From assembly GCA_036365455.1 (NCBI GenBank), contig JAWQUS010000010.1:20322501-20386500 (forward strand): a stretch of 64,000 nt of DNA, written 5' to 3'. The position numbers and the translations under genes were made by a program. Positions 41,531 through 52,511 of this stretch are shown here, in pieces. A model generated the notes under the pieces. It saw nothing but the letters and a program-made list of their open reading frames with translations. It was not told the DNA's origin and did no database searches. Position 1 is the stretch's first letter, and each line of letters begins with the position of its first letter. Origin of the DNA: Macrosoma leucophasiata (lineage: Eukaryota; Arthropoda; Insecta; Lepidoptera; Hedylidae).

Positions 41531-42034
41531 CAGGCAGTACAGTACAGTTCAGTTCGATCCTCGGAACGGTCTAGGTCAGACTGGGCCTGAAGGTTCCTGG
41601 TGGCTCGGTGACTTTTACGACATGGCCTTAAGGCAGGATAACGGGCACGAGGATGCGTTCCTCGTGGTACCACCATAGTAGTCGATAAGAAATTTCTAAT
41701 TTCAGAAGAGGCCATGGTTCCTGAACCCTAGTATGTAATCACATTTTGCTAGTTGTGAAGAGCCCTATCATATTTTACTTGTAAACACGGTGAAAATAAT
41801 GTTCCTAACGACAATTCCAGTCCATCTCTACGATGGTGTAACGCGCCGGCACGGGGCATAAAACCTTACTTGTGGCAAATACCCCTCGAAGCTAGCAAAA
41901 GCTATCACCTTAAAGATCTATACCACCATATTGTGGTCCGTCCGACGTTGCCTACTACCACTGGAGTATTACTAAAGCAGTTAATCTTACAAGAAGGAAA
42001 ATCCTAAATGCATTAGTTAAGAATTAACTTTTTT
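41531..42034. other. no gene recognised
   Basis: GC-richer than average up to 41,720. Overlapping open frames on both strands (41,460-41,715) have no domain. One boundary is a tRNA-like SINE head, so a SINE body of unknown type is possible. Confidence 0.3.
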
Positions 42035-42035
42035 C

Positions 42036-42319
42036 ACTAGTGGTAGAGCTCCAGTGACGGAGCTCGCGGGCGAAGGCACCACCACATTACCTAATATACT
42101 TGCCGCTAAATGGTAGAGTTCAGCACTATCGTGTTCTGGTCAGGTGGTAATGTACAGCCCTGTAATTTCTGGCACAGAGACATAACATCTTAGGCCTCAG
42201 TAGTGGTAACGCATCTGCATTTTGACCTTGGTCTTTGTGTGGGTGTCTAGGCTGGAGTCATCACTTAAAATCAATGTGAACTGCATGCTTGTTTGCCATT
42301 TCCATTACGTAAAAAAAAA
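42036..42319 (+). repeat. SINE-A, full length
   Basis: AGTGGTAGAGCTCCAGTGAC to GCCATTTCCATTACGT and A9. Confidence 0.8.
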
Positions 42320-42356
42320 CGATGAATATAATATTATTACGGCAATATCACAACAA

Positions 42357-42628
42357 TACGCTTACACTCACAGCCCCACACTAAGGGTGTGATTCACAGA
42401 CCGCACTACGACTTTACTTTGAGCAAAGTACGCTTAAAACTGTCAAAACCCATACCGGGTGTTTGTGTATGTGTTGAGTGTTCCGTTGTACACACTCAAC
42501 ACTCAAACACCCAGACCCGAAACAAATATCTGCAGGCCATACAAATATTAGTCCCGGTGCGGGGGATCTAACCCGCGACCTTTCGAATCAAATGGTCGTC
42601 TCACACTGCTGGACTAAGCGAGTCGTCA
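42357..42628 (-). repeat. SINE-C with substituted middle and a hairpin
   Basis: The tail (CGCTTACACTCACAGCCCC) and tRNA head (GGATCTAACCCGCGACC region) are both present. Bases 42,390-42,455 are foreign to the family, and 42,458-42,513 form an inverted repeat (GGGTGTTTG ... GTTGAGTG / CACTCAACACTCAAACACCC). Confidence 0.65.
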
Positions 42629-42671
42629 AAAAAAACGACTAAGATAGTTTTTACAATGAATATTAAAAAAA

Positions 42672-42984
42672 AAAGTTACTTCACGCCTGTAATCCCCGAA
42701 GGGGTAGGCAGAGGTAAATGCATGCATTCAAGCATACATGCAAATACCCACGACTCGCCGGTTACGTTTTTGGCCTATGTAACAGGTGGCAAACCTGTTG
42801 CCATGTCCGGGCACATTACCAAACTCCGAGGTACTGGGAAACTTCCAGAAAATGGAAAAATCCCAATAGAAGCAGAGATTAAGGATTTTAAATCGTTATC
42901 TCTGATAGTCCCCGACCCGGGAATCGAACCCAGGACCCCCAGCGTAGTAGTAGTGGCCTGCTACCACTACGCTACTGAGGCGCT
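42672..42984 (-). repeat. SINE-B, full length
   Basis: Complete from tail (ACTTCACGCCTGTAATCCCC) to head with both boxes (GGGAATCGAACCCAGG). The plus open frame at 42,656-43,030 is a read-through of this SINE. Confidence 0.8.
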
Positions 42985-43198
42985 AATGAATATTAACACT
43001 AACTGTAAGCCTTGGATCGGCAGATTGTGATTTAAAGACTAATCACAATGTATTGAGTCTTATGACGCCATATAAGGTGATGCAATGCAGTATTAATTAA
43101 TTTTATGTCTGCAATAGATGCAATAGATCTACGCGTAACGTCTTTTTGGCTTAATTAGATTTTTGGTATTACACGTTTACTGTTGCAGATAACAAAAT

Positions 43199-43405
43199 CT
43201 TACTAATATTATTAAAGCGAAAGTTGTGTAAGGATGGATGTTTGTTACCCTCTCACGTTAAACCTAAAAACTACTTTCACGTAAAAACTTATTGAATTTT
43301 AATGAAACTTTACAATAATGTAGCTTATACACATGTATCAGAATAACACATAGCTACAATTTATATAGATGGGTGAATGCAGACGAAGTTGCGGGCACCA
43401 GCTAG
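43199..43405 (+). mobile_element. Helitron-type element (family 2), full length
   Basis: Starts TCTTACTAATATTATTAAAG, has GGATGGATGTTTGTTACCCT and ends GACGAAGTTGCGGGCACCAG then CTAG|T. Confidence 0.75.
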
Positions 43406-43495
43406 TATAATATAAATTGTTTTTAACTACCTGGATGGTCGAGCGGAAGCAGTAAACCTGAGAATGTTCAATCGTGACGACATATTTTTTCATTT

Positions 43496-43760
43496 TTATA
43501 TTATGTAAGTGGCCAAAAAGCTTATATATAGCATACATTGATGAAAGTTTTAATAAAACTGAAGGTTTTCATGGGGATTTATTCCTATTCTTGAAGCCTC
43601 AACTACTGTGTGTGCAATATGTTCCGGAAATTACGGTGCCGTACAATGCCACTCAAACACGGAAGCGCTACACTACAATTTTAGGGCATGTAGTAGATTT
43701 ATGAGATAATGCGATGGCGTCTATACTTTCGAGCTCTGACACTGCCGCTGTACAAAAATA
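43496..43760 (-). repeat. SINE-A, very old copy
   Basis: Only scattered anchors survive: TATGTAAGTGGCCAAAAAGC, TTCCGGAAATTACGGTGCCG, CACGGAAGCGCTACACTACA and GATAATGCGATGGCGTC. Confidence 0.45.
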
Positions 43761-43775
43761 CATAGAAAACAGTAG

Positions 43776-44196
43776 AAAAACCGGTCAAGTGCGTGTCTGG
43801 CCACGCGCTGTGTAGGGTTCCGTAGTTTTTAGGTTTGATTAATGTAATTAAAAAAATATATAAATGTTTTGTATGGAGTGGAGTTGTTCAAAAATTTCGA
43901 GTACAAATTACATTTGGTCGACTATTACTTACTCGCAAACTTGTAAAGCCAACTTAGGTGTGTTAGTTTTGTCTTTAATTTCGTTATATGTAACTACTAT
44001 TGCCTTAAAGTTTTAATTTCTAACAACAACCGTTTAGTTGGTTGAGGGCCCGGGACACACACTTGACTCTAACGAAAATTGGCATAAGTCACGAACAGTT
44101 AACTAGTTTTTGTGCTAAACCGCGGGCGGACAGACAGACAGATAGACGGACATGGCGAAACTATAAGGGCTCCTTGTTTAATACGGAACCTAAAAA
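43776..44196 (+). repeat. repeat R2 (CCGGTCAAGTGCG type), near complete
   Basis: Starts AACCGGTCAAGTGCGTGTC ... GTAGGGTTCCGTAG, has CGGACAGACAGACAGATAGA, and ends ATACGGAACCTAAAAA. This is a very common lepidopteran repeat. A minus copy is at 50,456-50,800 and a 5' scrap at 51,866-51,905. Confidence 0.65.
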
Positions 44197-44496
44197 GTTA
44201 GTTACGAGTATTACTCGATTTATTAAAGTGTTTTTTACCGATTCATCTCGCTACCTCATTTGGACGGCTTTTGTAACCACCTTGGTATTAAATAACAGTC
44301 ATTTCTATCCTATTACGTATAAAAGACATATAACACGACAATTTGAAAATAAGGAACTTGTGATTTGTAGGAGCTCAGTAATTTAACAGCGATTGGTCGT
44401 TAAGTATCTAATAATACGTTAACAATGTAGCTTGTCACGATTCTATTTCACTGAATTAGGTGGTCCAAATGGTTTTAGCCAAAGGTAACATATTAA

Positions 44497-44952
44497 CAAA
44501 GGAGATGTTGCAAAAATGTATGGACCTCCGACCATGTATTGTACACAATATCAATAAACAGGCATAATCAATCTAGAAACGGTTTTTTCTGCATATTTTC
44601 CCTTATTTAGCTTTGTTTGCAGTTACAAAACATTATTTGCAGTTAGAATTGCAACTCAATACGATGTCATTTTGACATTTTATTTTTTTTAATTGTTTTT
44701 GATTACATAGCACTTGTAGAAAAAAGGAATATTTTCTAAATACTATCGAAATCGATTGATCCCAAGCGTTGGCTGCAGCGCCGCCATGTTGAACATGATG
44801 AAAATGATAAAATCGTTTGAATTAAATGTGGTTGTAACTCTAAAATATATTCTTGAATAAAAAAAATGTATTTTTTTCGGATTCTTCTTTAATTTACCAA
44901 TTTTTTGAGGACATGTACGAACCAGAGCCGAGCTCTCAACATCTCCTTTTGA
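44497..44952. mobile_element. inverted-repeat element (CAAAGGAGATGTTG ends)
   Basis: Left CAAAGGAGATGTTG and right CAACATCTCCTTTTG are inverted, 456 bp apart; the interior is AT-rich and non-coding. It is single-copy here and the target duplication is unclear (ATTAA / ATTTG flanks). Confidence 0.5.
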
Positions 44953-45292
44953 TTTGAACTTTTGCTATTTATGGATCTCTCTAAAGGGTGCTTAACACGC
45001 TTTTATCAGCTTGAGTTGTATCTATCTATGTATGTATCTAACGGAATGTTTTAGCTTAATTTTCATCGGTTTCTAGAAGTCTGATCAACTTGAATCTTTG
45101 CACACGTCTCAAAGACCGATGGCAATATAATAATTCGAATAATTTGAAAAATATACATTGAAAAATCCTTAAATAAAAAGTAATATTTTACGATATTTTT
45201 CACTTTTTTGTGATGCGATTATCTGGTTTCAAGGTCAGTTATTTTTTGTGCAAGGTTTTTTACTGTGGATGAAATTATTCAAATTATCTAAT

Positions 45293-45440
45293 AATGTATG
45301 TATGTATGTATCTTCACGCCAGGTCCCTAACGGGGTAGGCAGAGAGTGTAGAGCGCCAGACATCCCGGTTCTGACAAACCTCTCGTGCCTCGTCTACCTT
45401 CATCATTCTCTTCATACATGCACGCCGATTCCTAAGACTT
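45293..45440 (-). repeat. LINE-type 3' tail with TATG repeats, sharing the SINE-B end
   Basis: On the minus strand the end reads CTGCCTACCCCGTTAGGGAC, CTGGCGTGAAGATACATACA. The CTGCCTACCCC ... GGCGTGAAG motif is also the 3' end of SINE-B, which suggests a common retrotransposition tail. Confidence 0.5.
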
Positions 45441-45492
45441 TTGACACCACCATCAGACAGAACTCGACCTATTTGGTCATGGTAGGTCAGCC

Positions 45493-45541
45493 TTTGAAAT
45501 TAGTTAGATGATTATCTAATAATCATCTAACTAATTTCAAA
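45493..45541. repeat. perfect 23-bp hairpin with 3-nt loop
   Basis: TTTGAAATTAGTTAGATGAT-TAT, loop CTA, then the exact inverted copy. No other copy in the window. Confidence 0.85.
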
Positions 45542-45544
45542 ATC

Positions 45545-46330
45545 TAATTTATCTAGGTAATTTTAAAACAAAAGTTTCTTGGACTTTTACAAAAACTCTC
45601 ATACATGCACCTAGCAAAAGACTTCAACGAACATCAGGATTATTCAGACTAATTAATTTACAAAGGCTTTAATATCATTCTATTTTTCTTTAAAACTTTG
45701 TAATTTCATTGATATAAGAAGACAAGATTATTTACTAACAAAACGTCTTCAGAATAATAAAAATGACATAGTGGGTCACAATTGGATAAGACGTGAATAC
45801 TGCATTGCGGCGCCGCCTTCGTAATGTCTGGGCGGGAATTCAGCCAATATTCAGGAAGTTAAAAAGATTGTCTGCGTTTAAATTATGTCTTGTTTGCGTG
45901 CCGCTTGCATTAACCTAGATGCACTTTATGATGTCAATGACTTTTGGTTATGCTGTAATGTTGTAAATCAACTGAAGAGGAAAGTTTCAGCGCGCAGGAC
46001 TTTTGAATAGTTATTTGCGTGCATTTTATAGTTTTGCGTATGCAATCCTGTAAATTAAGAAGTTTTTATTGATGTTGGAGTTCGAATGATATAAGTTAAG
46101 AATGGTATAGGTATATAGTGGTGGTGGTGGTACTATTGGTTTTGCATGGTTTTATGCCTGCAAGAGGCAAAGAAGATTAGACTTCGCTATCCCAAATTTA
46201 TTGAATTATTTTTTTGAAGTGAAATCTTCGAAGAAAAAGAAGAAGAAGAAGGAGAGAGAGAGTTGACATTGGCCGCCGTGACCGAAATTCGGTCTAAAGG
46301 CATTAGCATTATATCAAAAAACATATTACT
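45545..46330. other. no gene recognised
   Basis: Contains a purine run (46,220-46,262, GAAGAAAAAGAAGAAGAAG type). Otherwise unassigned. Confidence 0.35.
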
Positions 46331-46335
46331 TACTT

Positions 46336-46563
46336 ATGTTAAGTGATGACTGCAGCCTATACAAACCACTCAAAGACCGAGTTCAAAATGCCGATGCGTT
46401 ACCACTCCTGAGGCCTAAGATGCCGGAAATTACAAGGCCATACATTACCACCTGACCGGAACACGATAGTGCTGAACACTACCATTTAGTGGCAAGTATA
46501 TAAGGTAATGCGGTGGTGCCTACGCCCGCGAGCTCCATCACTGGAGCTCTACCACCAGTAAAA
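46336..46563 (-). repeat. SINE-A lacking its tail
   Basis: Begins inside the body at TTATGTTAAGTGATGACTGC, has a short central deletion, and a complete head. Confidence 0.7.
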
Positions 46564-46904
46564 ATAATGAATTAGTTACTAAAATATTAGAAACATGATT
46601 TCGTTCGTTGTAACAAATTAAAATATTGCTATCGAGCGTCGTTGCGTAAGATATTTTGTACTTTACATTTGTACACCGATGTAAGATAAAGGGTGTCAAA
46701 CTTACCGTCGACGTGTGATCTATCGATCGTGATCTACAATAATACACAGTTATGTTATATGAATGTCTGTCTGTATAAATGTAATTGTCAGAAGAATTAT
46801 CTCAGGTAATTATCTACAGTTATACCTTAGAAAGACGTTGTTTGAAGACGAAGTTTTAATATTTCAAAAATATTTCAGGTGTAGTTCGTATCTCTATGTT
46901 GTAT

Positions 46905-46940
46905 CAAAAACTAGCGACCCATCCCGGCTTCGCACGGGTA
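46905..46940 (-). mobile_element. Helitron 3' terminus scrap
   Basis: The minus strand reads CGTGCGAAGCCGGGATGGGT, CGCTAG|T. Confidence 0.45.
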
Positions 46941-47186
46941 CGATTTATTTTAATACTGTGGGGACGCGCCCGACTTCTTCGACAAAAACCGTGATATATC
47001 GGTAAATATAAAGTAGGTACGATATTCATTTCAAACAGGAACAAAATCTGTTTGCAACTAAATATGATAACTTTTCTTTATATTAAGTAGTGATGAAAAA
47101 AAATGTAATAAATTAAAATAATAAATATTTTTTCTCTGACTGAAAAACCTAGTACTTCGACTAACAATTCTTTCACTTTCTTCCAG

Positions 47187-47335
47187 ACTTCTTAAATTGC
47201 TCATACTCCAAGGGTGCCACTGAAAATCTTGCTAACGTGGTTAAATACCAATATCCCTATCCAAGCGATGGTCGACCTCACGCCAGACACGTTGTCCTAC
47301 ACGCATTACTTCTAAGCCACCAAGTTATATATAAA
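47187..47335 (+). CDS. candidate internal exon of a host gene (hypothetical)
   Basis: A strong acceptor (TTCTTTCACTTTCTTCCAG ending at 47,186) and a consensus donor (AAA|GTAAGTACT, from 47,336) bound a 149-nt segment with one fully open frame. It starts with two bases of a split codon, then reads FLNCSYSKGATENLANVVKY, QYPYPSDGRPHARHVVLHAL and LLSHQVIYK, ending on a codon boundary. The composition is protein-like and no repeat in this window overlaps it, unlike almost every other open frame here. The HARHVVLHALL helix recalls a helical-repeat protein (there is a faint resemblance to the EARHAVLALL stretch of tuberin), but that is not enough to name it. Entry phase 1 and exit phase 0. Other exons must lie far off: none with matching phase was convincingly found downstream, and the only upstream candidate is at 4,972-5,113. 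Confidence 0.55.
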
Positions 47336-47726
47336 GTAAGTACTCCTGAAAGAAAGAAAGAAAGTGAGAAAATATTTTTATTTCGTATAGATCTTTACAG
47401 ATACATTCAAAACGTCAATAAATCTTGAATTACCTAAAGTGAATAGCTATTACATATAGTAAAATAAAAACAAATATTATCTAATAGTAAATTGAAAATA
47501 AGAATCTAAAGTACTTCGTTATAAATATAATAATCACAAAATTTCTCAATTCCTTCAATGATGATAAATGAAGAAAAAGAAAAACTTTTTCGTCAAGATC
47601 AAAGTTATTCACTTAGCAGAGTTCCAAGTGCAGTCGCTACTGAGAAGAACGCCGCTACCCAACAAACTCAGTAAGAGCTGTTTAAAATTCTCATAGCCCA
47701 GTGAGATGGCAATCTGACAGGACCAT
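47336..47726. other. probable intron; LINE or SINE scrap
   Basis: GAAA microsatellite after the donor. At 47,632-47,675 CGCTACTGAGAAGAACGCCG ... CAAACTCAG is a common lepidopteran repeat motif. Confidence 0.35.
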
Positions 47727-47728
47727 TT

Positions 47729-48017
47729 CACTGGTAGTTGAGCTCCAGTGACGGAGCTCGCGGGCGTAGGCACCACCGCATTACCTAATATACTTTCCGC
47801 TAAATGGTAGGGTTCAGCACTATCGTGTTCCGGTCAGGTGGTAGGTAATGTACGGCGCTGTAATTTCCGGCACAGAGGCATAACACCTTAGGCCTCAGGA
47901 GTGGTAACGCATCTGCATCTTGACCTTGGTCTTTGTGTGGGTGTCTATAGGCTGCAGTCATCACTTAACATCAATATGAACTGCATGCTGGTTTGCCACT
48001 TCCATTACATAAAAAAA
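47729..48017 (+). repeat. SINE-A, full length
   Basis: CTGGTAGTTGAGCTCCAGTG to GCCACTTCCATTACAT and A7. Confidence 0.8.
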
Positions 48018-48117
48018 CCAGAGATAACTCGTGCGCGCAACCGACAACCTTATGTGCTCTCAGGCATCTTAACCAGATGTAGAATATTACCTTAACAGCA
48101 AATCCCAGTATGGACCA

Positions 48118-48205
48118 AAATTATTTTGTCTGACCTGGGGATCGAATCTGGGAATTAAAAGCTTAGCATCGCGCTTACGACTACTAGACCATCGAGGCAG
48201 TCTTG
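48118..48205 (-). repeat. tRNA-like SINE head of another family
   Basis: The minus strand reads CTGCCTCGATGGTCTAGTAG (A-box region) and AGATTCGATCCCCAGG (B-box). The A-B spacing is tRNA-like. The start resembles SINE-B but the rest differs, and no known body follows. Confidence 0.5.
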
Positions 48206-49115
48206 AAAAGTTAATTGCCAAAGCTAATGCCATCTTCAGCAACATGAGATAATACTTAATCCACAACTCATAAAACCAACTTCTTTAAACATTCCAAATC
48301 ATTAAGATTGTAAACGAAGATTAATAAGTTCTGATCAACGGTTACTAGACCGTTGGTGGTGGTAAAAAGCTTGATTTATTGCATGATCCCCACTATCGCA
48401 GATCTCAGTCCGCACTACTGCCATATTAGTACCACAACTGTGTACTACACAATATTATTATATTGTTAGTGGCTTGGATCAGATGGGGAATCGTATATTT
48501 ATTGCGGTTCAGTTGGATCCGGCTTCGGTCATTGGGATCAATCACTTTTTTTATGGGAAAATGTATTATCACTACATGGTATGAAACAAAGTCTCTAGCA
48601 GCTGTCATGTATGCTAAGATCTTTAAAACTACGAAACGGATTTTAATGGGATTTTTCTTATCAGATAGAGTGATTCAAGAGGAAGGTTTTTATGTATAAA
48701 AGTAGAGAAACAATGATAATTTTAGAGGTTTCCAATGTGATGTCGTAAACAAACACATTATTTTTTAAATTGCAAACGCTGGCTCTACTAGAAAGATCAA
48801 AATAATGTACTACAGTATTGTACATCTTAAAAAGGTCTACATAAAAGTTGATTATATTTTAAAATCACTTGTTTTAAAATCACTTGTTTTCAATTCAACG
48901 AAAACCCACCTTCTGGTAATTTTAAGTCCGATGTCGCGTAAAAGACCATCACTTGAAAAGGTCTTCAAGTTATGATGGCGCTCAGGATAAAAATGTAACA
49001 TTTTATACGTAATATGTTTTTATATTTATTTTAATTCTTATTAATTTTCTTTTCTTTTCCAAGCTAAATTGCTCATCTTTTCATATTTATTTCTTGACCT
49101 TTACGTTGCCTTTTA
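48206..49115. other. no gene recognised
   Basis: Open frames at 48,426-48,608 and 48,463-48,699 overlap antisense and show no domain. A short tandem duplication TTTTAAAATCACTTG lies at 48,857-48,890. Confidence 0.35.
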
Positions 49116-49120
49116 TTCCT

Positions 49121-49215
49121 ACCCAATGGTTTACTGGTAGAATGCCTAGAGGCATTAAGTCCGACTCTTGTACTTTTTTATGTGTAATGAAGTATAAATA
49201 AATAAATAAATAAAC
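49121..49215 (+). repeat. 3' tail of the CR1/L2-like LINE family
   Basis: ACTGGTAGAATGCCTAGAGG, CATTAAGTCCGACTCTTGTA and an AAAT(n) end. This matches the 3' region of the LINE at 60.7-64 kb (reverse complement TTAAGTCCGCCTT, AATAAATAAATAA). Confidence 0.65.
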
Positions 49216-49980
49216 CTTATGACTTCTGTTGTAAATGAAAAGATTTACAACAGAAGTCAAAGACGCGGCGTGTCTCTATATAAATTAGTTAATAAGTAGG
49301 TCTGTGACAGTAATGGTTCTTTATTTACTACTACTATAAACCTACCAATAAATTATATGCGAAGCCACGGCACGCTGCTAGTCTTATCCGATGCTATCTC
49401 GAATTGATATATCTCAACCAATCCGGGTGAACCGTATAAATTATACGAAATTAGGTTACGTTGACACAAGTAGAGTGAATGGGTGATTTAATCATCAGTT
49501 TATTATTTAACTGCAATAATGCGTGTTTACGTTCACTTATTACGATATGAACATGGTCGTGTTAAAATCAATATGATTTTCATTGCTTTAAGTGTATGAA
49601 TGTTGAAATTTTGGGACATAAAATAATATTGCATATCATATAGGTAAGTAATCATTTGCGGCTGATAAAAGAATTGGTGGGCAATATTGGGTAAGTCTTT
49701 CTTTGTATAAATGTTCTGTTTGTTTATAGGGGGGTTATGAAAAAAAAAAAACTCTGGCACCAATTCCAAGATGTAAATGATTAAGAAAAATCAACAGATG
49801 AAAATAATCCTTAGTTAATTTTTAATACAAAGTAGAGAAATCTTTTAAGAACAGTTTTGTTGAATTTTACATCAACCAGCGCAGCTTGGCCAGTTAGAGT
49901 TAGTAGTTAAAGTAAGAACGTCACTTGACAATTTTTATAATGGTGCAACTCATTTACGCGGATTTCACTTAACATTTTTA
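49216..49980. other. no gene recognised
   Basis: A Helitron 3' scrap (GCGAAGCCACGGCACGCTG, CTAG) lies at 49,361-49,383. The remainder is AT-rich. Confidence 0.35.
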
Positions 49981-49983
49981 ATG

Positions 49984-50276
49984 TATAGAACAACACGGGC
50001 CACCAGCCGCGGCGGACCGGAGGGGAGTAGCCATAGCGGTTATTACCGATGCAAAACAGTCTGTCATTTTTTGCGGGGGGAAATGCGTGCGACACACACG
50101 CACACTACAAAAATAGTCTATTACTACGAAACTCACACCATGACTTGAACAAAATACAGAAACAATTTCACGCACACATTTAAACATCTACGCGACAGGT
50201 ATAGGCCCATTTGGGCTTGTACTTTGACAGAGGGGAAAGCCTGCGTATGGCTACTCCCCTCCGGTGTTGCTCTATG
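49984..50276. mobile_element. CATAG-MITE copy 2
   Basis: Ends TATAGAACAACACGGGCC and TTGCTCTATG; the interior (TATTACCGATGCAAAACAGT, ACTACGAAACTCACACC) is collinear with copy 1 and uninterrupted at 293 bp. The right TIR has lost part of its inner arm. Confidence 0.75.
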
Positions 50277-50455
50277 GTGCAACCCAGCCTTATAGAGTCG
50301 CGCAAGAATGGAAGTAGTGGACTACAAGGTGATGCTTAAGTTGATTGATGATGACATTATATCAAGCAATAAGTACTTAGCAGTTTACGACTGATTACAA
50401 AAGAAACAATAAGACTTTCATCATATTCCTTACATTAGGCATATGTTACATTTCT

Positions 50456-50800
50456 AAGGTTCCGTAGTAAACAAGGTATACTGACATAATTTTTCGATTT
50501 AGTTAATTGTTTGAGACTTATTAAGCTTTGAAGCGCAAATTTTCGTTAGAGTCAAGTGTCCCCCTCTCTACCAACTAAACGGTTATTGTTAGAAATTCAA
50601 ACTTTACGGCAATAGTAGCTACATATAACGAAATTAAAAGGGAAACTATCACACCTAAGTTGGCCCTGCAAGTTTGCAAGTAATAGTCTGTAGAAAATTT
50701 TGAACAACTCCATAGACATTTTTTTCATTACATTAATCAAACCTAAAAGCTACGGAATCCTACACTGCGCGTGGCCCGACACGCACTTGACCGGTTTTTT
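50456..50800 (-). repeat. repeat R2, inverted copy
   Basis: Reverse complement of the 43,776 copy from CCGGTCAAGTGCGTGTCGGG to TTCCGTAG...TTACGGAACC type ends; the GACAGACAGA run is deleted. Confidence 0.6.
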
Positions 50801-51032
50801 ATGATATAGAAGTGGGAAACAGGTAGATAACATGTTATGGTGAATTTTAAAACGTTTATCTACACTAGATATGGGACGACTCTTTTAGTAAGAACCTAGT
50901 TTCTAGGAGGTAAATAGTTACGTTTTTTATGATATCCTCAAAAAGTAGCCTGACAGCTATTTCGAACAATATGCTATTTTTATTACTAGCAAAATTTCAT
51001 CCAAATTACTTTCATAGTTACGTAATATAAAA

Positions 51033-51323
51033 CCGTAACTTCACGCCTATAATCTCCGAAGGGGTAGGCAGAGGTAAATGCAACACCCATGAATCGCCGG
51101 TTACGTTTTTGGCCCATGTAACAGGTGGCGAGCCTGTTGACATCTCCGGGCACATAACCAAACTTCAAGGTACAGGGAAATTTGCAGAATATGGAAAAAT
51201 CCCAATAGAACCAGAGATAAAGGACTTTACACCATTATCTCTGATAACTCACTACCCTGGAATCGAAACCAGGACCTCAGCGTAGTAGTAGTGCCCTGCT
51301 ATCACTACGCTACCGAGGCAGTT
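51033..51323 (-). repeat. SINE-B, full length
   Basis: Complete tail and tRNA head. The ATGCATGCATTCAAGC segment is shortened to ATGCAACACC. Confidence 0.75.
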
Positions 51324-51445
51324 AAAACGTTAGTTACGTGAACGAATTATAAACGTCCATCCTCAAATCTATTTATATTAGGCAATCAAAGCGGCATGTT
51401 AGCCTGTATGTAGTTCATTTTCAAATCTCAGGTTTTTAATTAGGG

Positions 51446-51628
51446 CAGACGCTCCCAAAGAATTTTTTCTTATAGACCCTTTCAATTTTTTTCTGGTTTC
51501 CGTGGACCCCCTCCTTGCTACATTTATATCACATTCCTATATTTCCAAATTTTATCCACGCCTACGTAGACCCCCATCGAGTCCCATGAACCCCAGGGGG
51601 TCTAAATGGACCACTTTGGGAATCACTG
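51446..51628. mobile_element. hAT-MITE copy 2 (single unit)
   Basis: CAGACGCTCCCAAAGAATTT to GACCACTTTGGGAATCACTG, 183 bp, matching only the first half of copy 1. No clean 8-bp repeat flanks it. It is followed by a SINE-A tail scrap (51,637-51,698). Confidence 0.65.
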
Positions 51629-51865
51629 ATCTAGAGGTTTATAGGCTTCTTACCATCATTGTGAATTGTATCCGTTTGTTACTTCATGACATTAGAAAAC
51701 CAAGTTGGACGAAACAACCCAAACTTTTAAAGAACCAAGTGAACAAGATTTTCAAATTAGCGAATTAGAAACACACTTTTAACAACACTTCACATAGGTA
51801 CTATCTTAAGCGGAAATTTCGTAGTTTTAGTATAACAGAGAGAACATGTTATTTCAAGTAACTTA

Positions 51866-51905
51866 AGAAAAACTGCCAAATGCGAGTCGGGCTTGCGTTC
51901 ACAGT
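51866..51905 (+). repeat. repeat R2, 5' scrap
   Basis: ACTGCCAAATGCGAGTCGGG, CTTGCGTTCAC. Confidence 0.45.
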
Positions 51906-52136
51906 ACAAATAATTAAATCAATTTAAAAAAAAAAAAATCGTAAACACAATAGACTTTTTATAATTTTCCTGTAAGGAACTATTTTCAGAATTTTGTATA
52001 ATTTTAAGTTTCGGAGATAAAGATGTGATAGTGTAAGAATGCAATTTTCGTATAATTACTAAAAAAAAAATACCTATGTTTAGTTACCACTACTACGGTC
52101 CAATAACGATATAAAATCCTTTTTTTCTAGTTCTAT

Positions 52137-52316
52137 TGGTTCCCAGTACCTCGGCGCTTGGTAATGGGCCCGGAGATGTCAACAGGCGAATCAAGGGTGT
52201 GTATGCTTGAATGCATTTAATGCGGTACCTACTCGTTGTATTGGTATTGGTGGTAATTAGGTTTGCATTGCAGCATAACTGGATGAACGAAATGATTCTG
52301 CAGTGGGATCCTTACC
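52137..52316 (+). repeat. SINE-B internal piece (52,137-52,225) and a TA-MITE end (52,265-52,316)
   Basis: The SINE-B piece has CCCAGTACCTCGGCGCTTGG and GGAGATGTCAACAGGCGAAT with neither end. The TA-MITE end reads GCAGCATAACTGGATGAACG ... GGGATCCTTACC|TA without its partner. Confidence 0.6.
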
Positions 52317-52511
52317 TATATGCATTCAATCAACGCATAGGTCAACTAGATGTGAACAAACACTTGTAACGTGTGTGGGCGTGTGAACGTGTCAACACAT
52401 CACTTACACATTGTGATACGAAAGAAAGCTTTGGCATATATTAAAGTGTCAGTGTTGGTAGATCATAAATCATAATATTTAATTTCGTTAAAATAGTGAC
52501 CGTATACAACA

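Noticed and set aside
42656..43030. 124-codon frame
   Set aside because: Reads antisense through a SINE-B; the residues reflect the SINE, not a protein.
45293..45312. CRISPR-like or telomeric short repeats
   Set aside because: TATG, TTTC, GGTC and GAAA runs are ordinary microsatellites; no spaced repeats exist anywhere in the window.
46700..46730. Minus-strand micro-exon between a TTGTAG acceptor and a GTAAGT donor
   Set aside because: Only 28 nt and unsupported by neighbouring exons.
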